This document shows positions 57,001 through 64,000 of a DNA stretch of 64,000 nucleotides, piece by piece. Numbering within the stretch: the stretch's first letter is position 1; every line of letters begins with the position of its first letter. Below the pieces are notes generated by a model, which worked only from the letters and a program-made list of their open reading frames with translations, had not been told where the DNA came from and did no database searches. Origin of the DNA: Bufo bufo. Its lineage: Eukaryota > Chordata > Amphibia > Anura > Bufonidae. Both the position numbers and the translations under genes were made by a program. The stretch covers positions 449,474,722 through 449,538,721 of the forward strand of contig NC_053392.1 of assembly GCF_905171765.1 (NCBI RefSeq). The letters are read 5' to 3'.

Positions 57001-57620
57001 CACAATAGCAGCAGTATTAGAGCCCAATTAAAGAATCAAGGTGTTATAGAATTACATATCTATAAAACAAGGTGTAGAACAAAATAAATAAAAAAAACTG
57101 TACTTTTTCGCCCCAATTACAGAAACAAGGTGTTATAGAATTACTTATCTATAACACAAGGTGTAAAGCCAAATAAATGAAATAGTTGAGCATTATTTCA
57201 CCCCAATTACAGAATCAAGGCTTTATAGAATTACTTACGTATAAAACAATGTGGACACCACAAAAACAGTAGTATTAGACCACTTTTTAACCACAATTAC
57301 AGAATCAAGGCCTAATGAAATTACTTATCTATAAAACAAGGTGTAAAACAAAACAACTGAAAAAATACAGCGCTTTTTCAACCCAATTACAGAATCAAAA
57401 CATTATAGAATTTCTTATCTATAACACAATGTGGACACCACAATAGCACTAGCATTAGACCGCTTTTTAACCCCAATTAGAGAATCAAGGCGTTATAGAA
57501 TCACGTATGTATAAAACAATGTGGACACCATAATAGCAGGAGTATTAGATAGCTTTTCCCCCCAATTAGTGCATCAAGGTGTAATAGAATTGCTTATCTA
57601 CTAACCAAAGGGGACACTGT
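54100..57620. repeat. Higher-order tandem array, 1022-bp unit
   Basis: aaggtctaacgaaaatggac recurs at 54,331, 55,353 and 56,375, a period of 1022 bp; the three units are almost identical. Each unit is itself built of ~70-100-bp subunits (ccaattacagaatcaaggcc with cttatctataaaacaaggtg) plus a unique ~440-bp block (54,380-54,780) with cggcttgggtcggtgttggt. Flanks at 54,100-54,220 and 57,300-57,620 hold only subunits. The minus strand of the unique block reads KCERRRYRKLFLPAAGRLYN, perhaps a LINE C-terminus (tentative). Confidence 0.92.
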
Positions 57621-57639
57621 TAAATTAGTACCTACACTC

Positions 57640-57948
57640 TCCCTATACTCTCCCTATAGTGTCTATAAAGTCTCCCTCTGATCTCCCTACACTGTCCCTA
57701 AACTCTTTCGCAGTAAAATTACATCACAGGGGGTGCTATCTGATGATTGGCTGGCTGCACAACATTATGGGTAATCCCACATTCCCAGGCTTCTTACTTT
57801 CACTTTGTAAGATGTGCAGCAGCCATTTTAGAAAAAAAATCTGATTTGTTACCGCAAAGCATGAGGAAATTTGGATTCATGACGAATCAAATTTTGCCTG
57901 AAATTTGGATCGAATTCCACTTTGTTAACTTTGATTCGCTCAACACTA
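57640..57948 (-). mobile_element. 5' terminus of ZBED-type hAT
   Basis: On the minus strand TAGTGTTGAGCGAATCAAAG and gtggaattcgatccaaattt match the termini at 13,606 and 555. The following 8 bases are CGTATTGC. It probably starts the hAT at 52,198-54,060. It interrupts a CR1 endonuclease (…GNRFLAI). Confidence 0.65.
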
Positions 57949-58560
57949 CGTATTGCCAAGAACCTGTTTCCTTTACGAGATCTACAGCTTTCAGTTCCCC
58001 AGTCTATATCTGGGTAGTTGAAGTCACCCATAATAATGACCTCATTATGATTTAGGTGGCTTATAAAAAAAACTCCTACCAGTATTTTATTAATGTTTTT
58101 GTCTCCATTTATTTCTACCCCCAGTGACTCCATGTGTTAATTTCCCTACTTATATCTTCCCGAAGTATGGACTTTAGACTTTACATAAACCCCTCTTAGG
58201 TTTTCAAAATACTTTCTAAACAGACTGTTTCAGTTATTCCCACTATATCATAGTCCTCCTCAGACATGACTAATTTCAGTTCACCAGCTTAATTAGTCAG
58301 ACTTCTAGCATTAGTACACATACAATTGAGAGGTTTTTGTATATTTGTTACCCTACACCTTTCTATGTACTCTTCTAGTCTCTCCCTCCATTCCTGCCCA
58401 GGTTAATTACCTCTCCTCAGGTCTCCATATGCACTCTCTTCCTCTCCTATAATGTAACTACTGTCTTCCCAATACCTAATTTAAACACTCATCCAACCTT
58501 CTAGCCATTTTCTCCTCCAAAAGATCTGCACCTTCCTCATCGAGGTGTAATGCGAAAAGT
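57949..58560 (-). pseudogene. CR1/L2-type LINE endonuclease fragment
   Basis: Minus strand: EVIIMGDFNYPDIDWGTES and CRSRKGNRFLAI, the endonuclease block seen near 37,370. Upstream sequence to 58,560 (LEEKMARRLDECL-like near 58,500) matches the CR1 5' part near 36,790. The rest was displaced by the hAT insertion. Confidence 0.8.
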
Positions 58561-58579
58561 TTAGAAAACACTTTAAATT

Positions 58580-59214
58580 TTACTTGTAGCATTTAGTAAT
58601 CTGTGCAGTAGCAGTGGGAAAATAAATGTGAATGCCAGCTAGTGTAACAAGAGTATTCTCCTTCTCCCAGGTTGCTTTATGGCAGCCAGGCCGCATCCAC
58701 ATGTGGTAAAGTGTCCTTATTATTGTCATCATCAGTCCACTGGTGCACAAGCTTAACTTACAAGTTACTGGTAGTGAAGTCACTGCCGTATCACTTAGTG
58801 GATTCTGCTGCCATTAGTGAGCTGATGGCATGAATTCAGCCTCCCTAGAAGCCAACAATATTTCTCCAAAAAAGCTATCCCTGCCGTGTACTCTCACTTG
58901 GCAGAACATGTGGGCCACTCCTTGCAATTCTCGCTGTGTGGCAAGGTGCACGTCATGGCGGACACTTGGAGCATCTGTCCCAAGCAGGGACAATACATGT
59001 CTTTCGTGGCACAGTGCTTAAAAATTTTGTGTAGCAGTGGTAAGGCAGCACCGCAGCCAGAATGCCAGGTCCAATTGACACCTCCTCGTTTGTGTTGGTC
59101 TGGTTCCCACACCAACAGCTTATCCACCTCCTTCATCTCCTCCTCCATGGCCATCTCCCAATCAACAACAGCAGCAGAGGAAAGCATCGCTCCCACTCCC
59201 CCTCCCTCTTATCA
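58580..59214 (+). pseudogene. hAT transposase, DTW block, left of Tc1
   Basis: Plus strand: AEHVGHSLQFSLCGKVHVMA then DTWSICPKQGQYMSFVAQ, the first catalytic Asp block. A polar segment with TSSFVLVWFPHQQ follows. Flanking frames are broken. It continues at 60,821. Confidence 0.75.
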
Positions 59215-59216
59215 TA

Positions 59217-60818
59217 CAGTTGCAAGAAAAAGGATGTGAACCCTTTGGAATGATATGGATTTCTGCACAAACTGGTCATAAAATGTGATCTACGTCACAA
59301 CAATAGACAATCACAGTCTACTTAAACTAATAACACACAAAATTAAACGTTACCATGTTTTTATTGAACACACTATGTAAACATTCACAGTGCAGGTGGA
59401 AAAAGTATGTGAACCCCTAGACTAATGACATCTCCAAGAGCTAATTGGAGTGAGGTGTCAGCCAACTGGAGTCCAATCAAGGAGATGAGATTGGAGGTGT
59501 TGGTTACAACTGCCCTGCCCTATAAAAAACACACACCAGATCTGGGTTTGCTTTTCACAAGAAGCATTGCCTGATATGAATGATGCCTTGCACAAAAGAG
59601 CTCTCAGAAGACCTACGATTAAGAATTGTTGACTTGCATAAATCTGGAAAGGGTTATAAAAGTATCTCCAAAAGCCTTTTTGTTCATCAGTCCACGGTAA
59701 GATAAATTGTCTATAAATGGAGAAAGTTTAGCACTGCTGCTACTCTCCCTAAGAGTGACCATCCTGTAAAGATAACTGCAAGAGCACAGCACAGACTGCT
59801 CAATGAGGTGAAGAAGAATCCTAGAGTGTCAGCTAAAGACTTACAAAAGTCTCTGGCATATGCTAACATCCCTGTTAGCGAATCTACGATACGTAAAACA
59901 CTAAACAAGAATGGATTTCATGGGAGGATACCACAGAGGAAGCCACTGCTGTCCAAAAAAACCCATTGCTGCACGTTTACAGTTTGCACAAGAGCACCTG
60001 GATGTTCCACAGCAGTACTGGCAAAATATTCTGTGGACAGATGAAACCAAAGTTGAGTTGTTTGGAAGAAACACACAACACTGTGTGGAGAAAAAGAGGC
60101 ATAGCACACCAACATCAAAACCTCATCCCAACTGTGTGGTGGTGGGGGCATCATATTTTGGGGCTGCTTTGCTGCGTCAGGGCCTGGATGGATTGCTATC
60201 ATCGAAGGAAAAATTAATTCCCAATTTTATCAAGACATTTTGCAGGAGAACTTAAGGCCATCTGTCTACCAGCTGAAGCTCAACAGAAGCTAGGTGTTGC
60301 GACAGGACAACAACCCAAAGCACATTAGTAAATCAACAACAGAATGGCTTAAACAGAAGAAAATACGCCTTCTGGAGTGGCCCAGTCAGAGTCCTGACCT
60401 CAACCCAATTCAGATGCTGTGGCATGACCTCAAGAAAGAGATTCCCACCAGACATCCCAAGAATATTTCAGAACTGAAACAATTCTGTAAAAAGGAATGG
60501 TCAAGAATAACTCCTGAGCATTGAGCACATCTGATCTGCAACTACAGGAAACGTTTGGTTGAAGTTATTGCTGCCAAAGGAGGTTCAACCAGTTATTAAA
60601 TACAAGGGTTCACCTACTTTTTCCACCTGCACTGTGAATGTTTACATGGTGTGTTCAATAAAAACATGGTAACATTTAATTATTTGTGTGTTATTAGTTT
60701 AAGCAGACTGTGATTGTCTATTGTTGTGACTTAGATGAAGATCAGATCACATTTTATGACCAATTTGTGCAGAAATCCATATCATTCCAAGGGGTTCACA
60801 TACTTTTTCTTGCAACTG
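59217..60818 (+). mobile_element. Tc1-like DD34E element nested in hAT
   Basis: 1602 bp, TA-flanked. Inverted ends of about 200 bp start CAGTTGCAAGAAAAAG and include an inner gtggaaaaagtatgtgaacc copy, an IR/DR-like arrangement. Confidence 0.92.
59580..60599 (+). pseudogene. Tc1-like transposase, Glu to Gln and stops
   Basis: Starts [23 protein letters not shown] at 59,703 replaces a codon within [12 protein letters not shown]. Later, frameshifts near 59,960 and 60,250 separate [20 protein letters not shown], the first Asp block NILWTDETKVELFG, and the second Asp block MLRQDNNPKHISK. The third catalytic residue is Gln (SPDLNPIQMLW, CAG for GAG), 34 residues after the second Asp. Dead by several independent lesions. 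Confidence 0.9.
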
Positions 60819-60820
60819 TA

Positions 60821-61860
60821 TGTGTAAAGTGAAGCATTGCCATGTCATGTTAGAGCTGATATGATTGGGTGAGAGTAGCCACACAGCTGATCACTTGCTA
60901 AAGTGTATCACACAGAAAATATCCTGCTGTCTCCCTGACAACTCCAAATAGGCAAGGTGACCAGCAACAAGGGCTGGAAAACACAGTGGATGCACTGCAT
61001 TTGGAGGAAATAACACAAGATTCCTGAATGGTGCATATGATAAATTTAGTTGTGCAATGCTTTTTGAAAAAGTATACTGGCTTGCAGAGGGTGCTATCCA
61101 TATCCAGGAGAACGTCCTCACACTTTGGCCATTCTTATGTGGCAAGGCACAAGCACAGTCTGCCATTGCACCACTTGCTGGAATTAAATTTTACATATGC
61201 TAGAACTTCTGTATGAGCAGCATAAAGCAGTAAATGATTTTTCCATACATTGGACTACCTAAGCAGAGACCATGTATTGTTCTGAGGTCAGGCAGTGACA
61301 GCTCATTAGAGACACCTGTAGCATACAGTACTCAGGCCGTTTGAAGAGGCCACAAGATTTGTCAGTAGGGACAACTATGTCTTCAACAATGTCATCCCCC
61401 TGTTGTTTGTCTTAGTGCATATGCTGATGCAAAAAGGGATGGCGGAAGAAGAACAGTTACGCATTTTGCTGGCTCCCCTGTAGCTGTGGAGGGCCCACAT
61501 GGAGAAAATCCCATGGAGGATGAGGAGCTACCACTGGAAGAGAGTGATGAGTCGGTGGTGGAGAAAGAGTAAGAGGCTGATGATGATAATGACACCAGCC
61601 ATGATGACCAATCATCTCAGCGGAGGGCGAAGCCAGAAATAACCAGGCCCTCAAACACTCTGGCCAGAATGGTTGCTTGCTTACATAAAGGCAGGCGTAT
61701 GCTTTCTTTCAAGCAATCTGGTGATTACTGGATATCCATGCTTTTAGACCTTGCATGTTTTCCTGTTGCTAAAAAGGAAGCCAAATTACTTTATTACCAC
61801 AAAACACTGTGTATGCAGCTTGCTGCAGCTTTCGGCAAGCAGGTGTCAAGGTCCCTCAGG
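60821..61860 (+). pseudogene. hAT transposase, central to C-terminal, right of Tc1
   Basis: HMINLVVQCFLKKYTGLQRV near 61,030, LLYEQHKAVNDF near 61,210, LRPFEEATRFVS-like near 61,340, an acidic segment, then SFKQSGDYWISMLLDLACF near 61,710. Stops and frameshifts throughout. The C-terminal dimerisation domain is not found; an LTR begins at 61,861. Confidence 0.8.
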
Positions 61861-62414
61861 TGACTGATGTCAGGAAATCAAGGAGATTGGCTGAGCGTGG
61901 AGGAATCTGACAGCCCTCCTTGATTTCTCTTGATTCAGTTTTGATAGGGTTAATGACCACTTCCCTTTTCTCAGCTGTTGCTCAGTGGTCATCACTTCTA
62001 CCCTTTATAGTCTGACCCCACCGTTCAGCTTCATTTGGGTTTGGCTGAGCTAGTGTGAGTTTGTCTCTGGTGTTCCTGGTCGTCCGTCTCTACAGAAGTT
62101 AAGTGTTGCGTTTGTTATATTCCCTGTTGTTTGTATCTGGGCCCGAGACAGAGACTTCCATTCGTCCATCTAGGGAGGAATGAGTTGTCTCTGGTCCTAA
62201 CCTTTTTCCAGGGCCTTATAGGGATATAAAGGCCTATGTATACTGCATATGAATATTCCTACCTTCAGGGTCTATTCATATTGATAGATAGTTAGGGCAC
62301 GAATTAGGGTTGGTTAGGAGGTGACCTGTTTCTTCCCTAGTTTACAGGCCCAGTTAATGTTCCCCTTACCTCCTGTGTTCAGTGTGGAGTTTTCCCCCCA
62401 CAATGATCGTGACA
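61861..62414 (+). mobile_element. Candidate solo LTR
   Basis: Begins TGACTGATGTCAGG, ends GATCGTGACA; the 5-bp flanks TCAGG and CCAGG agree at four positions. ccctttatagtc near 62,000 could be a TATA box. No coding capacity. Confidence 0.45.
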
Positions 62415-63411
62415 CCAGGTGCCTGTCCCCCATCATGCCTGACTGGGAGGCCTATCTCTGCCCCCGCAGAGTCACCCACCTCCCACCATCTCTGAAACCT
62501 CAACATCAAGGTTCAGTCTTACCTGGACTCTGGACTTTCTCCAGTGCATACCGTGCTCACTGACTGCATGGATTCCTGTGTAGGCACATTGGAACAGTGG
62601 CCTGTACTGGCCCAGTACTGGCTGTATTTGGTCTGTCTTTTCCCACCTCCAGTGTCATCTTAGAAAGTGTTTTCATCACGTAGGGTGCAACATGACAATT
62701 AAAGGAGAAAGTTGTCTTCAGCCAGTATACAAAACATAACTTTTGTCAAAATGAACGAGGCATTGATCTGTGAGGATTTTCACACTACTCCAGCAGAGGC
62801 CAATGAATACATCTGCCCTTGCTGTTGCTGCCATGCTGCCACGATGTCACTGCCGCAATCGGGCTACTGATGCCATCATGCTGATGCCATTGTTGGCCTG
62901 CCTACCATTATGTTCCGTACCGTATGGCAGCTGCTGTCGCCATCATGCCACTGCTGCTGTCTGCCTACTAACATGTTCTAAACCATATGGCTGCTGCTGC
63001 CGCCACCACTGCAGCTGCAAAACCCTGCTACTAATCCTCTTACTGCTACTTCCATTACCCAAACTACCACTACCATTACTGCCACACAGCCACCACTACT
63101 AATATTACTACCCATATAACAGCTGCACAAAAATCTACTGCCTTATCTGTTCCATGCTATGCTACTACTGCTGCTGCCACTATTGTGGCCACATGCTTTT
63201 CTTACCCTACCCTGTCTAAGTCTACATTGTAGTGTTGCTTCTCCCAATTAAAAGGGAGAATTTTCCTAAGCTTGTTCAGAGCAAGACACTTTTTTTCTCT
63301 GACAACGCTTGTGCATGTATAAATACGGGCAGGCATTCTGTCCTTGTTAACACATCATTTTTGAACGCTTTTTCAGAACAAGCAACTGTTTCTTATGACA
63401 ATGTAACAGCG
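62415..63411. other. Unassigned, Ala/Thr-codon-rich stretch
   Basis: A GCTGCT/CCATTAC-rich low-complexity part (62,780-63,120) gives a frame of His/Cys/Leu-rich sequence that I think is meaningless. The rest shows no recognised repeat; it may be hAT 3' region. Confidence 0.3.
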
Positions 63412-63895
63412 GCTGCTGTGCGCCGCTGTTCCCTCGCTTACCGCCGCACTCCCGGTCACCGCGTTCAGCGGTGATCTGCTGCCAGTGTTTCCTTTCAGCC
63501 CTGGCCACAGCCTGCTTGCTGATTATTTCCTGCAGCATTTCTTTAAGGGCCGGGCGCATCATTTCCTGTGTTTTATGGGTTTGATCATGTGACCTCGCCA
63601 ACCAATCCTAGCCCTCCTGCACATATATAAGTTGCTTAGCGCCCTTCCCAGATGCCTCAGTGTTAACGCCTTGTGTCCTGCTAAGGTTCCTGCTATCCGC
63701 CTGTGTTCCTGACACGTACTTGTGTTCCTGTACTCTGCTACCTGTTTTATCCCTGCTTGCCTTGACTCTCCTGTTGCTGATTCGGATTGCCTGACTTGTA
63801 CTTGTGCGCCCTGTGTATTTCCGATCACCACCGCGTGGCGGGCAGGGATCGGAACAGAGTGCCTGCTGAAATCATTCAGCAGGCACTCTGTGACA
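63412..63895 (+). mobile_element. Candidate LTR near window end
   Basis: Begins TGTAACAGCGGC and ends CTGTGACA. CCAAT (63,602) and TATA (catatataag at 63,622) sit mid-way as in a U3, and a perfect hairpin closes the end. The flanking 5 bp do not match, so it may be the 5' LTR of an element that continues past 64,000; the visible 105 bp beyond are GC-rich with no clear primer site. An alternative is an 8-bp TGACAATG repeat at 63,406 and 63,891 bounding some other element. Confidence 0.4.
63855..63890. repeat. Perfect 16-bp hairpin at LTR end
   Basis: CAGAGTGCCTGCTGAA and its exact complement are separated by ATCA. Confidence 0.9.
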
Positions 63896-64000
63896 ATGCC
63901 GAGGGGGAGCCGTGGAGGAGAGGAGCCTCGTGGCGTCCTGGAGCCGTGGAGAGAGGAGCCTCGTGGAGCCCAGCACCCCTCATCTGTGCCCAGCACCCCC

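Noticed and set aside
57951..58560. 5' half of the LINE at 46,978-48,790 separated by insertions
   Set aside because: The intervening hAT pieces are in opposite orientations, about 150 residues would be missing, and the 46,978 LINE is flanked on both sides by one hAT gene.
62770..63102. Cys/His-rich 110-codon frame as a small protein
   Set aside because: Low-complexity GCTGCT/CATTAC sequence; motif-like appearance is due to codon composition.
1..64000. CRISPR array, bacterial operon or prophage
   Set aside because: All tandem repeats are direct arrays without unique spacers, and gene content is purely eukaryotic mobile elements.

Overview
The window reads as intergenic DNA from a large, repeat-rich animal genome. 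The mix of Tc1/mariner elements, ZBED-type hAT transposons, CR1/L2 LINEs, Penelope-like elements (PLEs), Harbinger MITEs and minisatellite-bearing elements best suits an anuran amphibian; that assignment is inference from repeat content. I see no host protein-coding gene, no intact tRNA or rRNA gene, no operon and no CRISPR array. Nearly every coding signal belongs to a mobile element, and most are broken.

Layout. 1-4.6 kb: ends of hAT elements, a 51-bp minisatellite, and a PLE remnant flanked by inverted copies of its own tail. 4.6-7.9 kb: a complete non-autonomous LTR element (4677-7688, TSD ATGTA) sitting inside another PLE tail that carries a hammerhead-like motif. 8-10.2 kb: hAT transposase C-terminus, then a large foldback made of a 44-bp minisatellite in two orientations with tRNA-like arms. 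10.2-15.3 kb: a Tc1-like DD37E element, a 33-bp minisatellite, hAT fragments and a DD36E-type Tc1 element. 16.4-20.3 kb: a PLE reverse transcriptase/GIY-YIG gene on the minus strand, split by a Tc1 element. 21-32.7 kb: a candidate solo LTR, a second DD36E element, and a three-layer nest (minisatellite element, TTAA element, 5.96-kb hAT with perfect 8-bp TSD). 32.7-36.3 kb: more copies of the minisatellite element, hit by a second DD37E element and a chain of Harbinger MITEs. 36.3-49 kb: an old plus-strand hAT broken by two CR1/L2 LINEs, a solo LTR, four AT-rich palindromic hAT MITEs and a Tc1-like DD34E element with an intact 341-codon transposase frame. 49-58 kb: 96-bp repeats, a Charlie-like hAT, a minus-strand hAT gene containing a long palindrome, and a 1022-bp higher-order tandem array. 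58-64 kb: CR1 remnant, plus-strand hAT split by a Tc1, and two LTR candidates, the last running toward the window end.

The insertions can be ordered by target-site duplications. Examples are Tc1 into PLE (removal restores the reverse transcriptase frame), hAT into TTAA element into minisatellite, and MITE into solo LTR into CR1 into hAT. The most notable leads are the hammerhead-like PLE tails, the shared internal deletion in both DD36E copies, the LTR element encoding a ~620-codon frame with in-frame 30-residue repeats and no pol, and the palindromic MITE pair.
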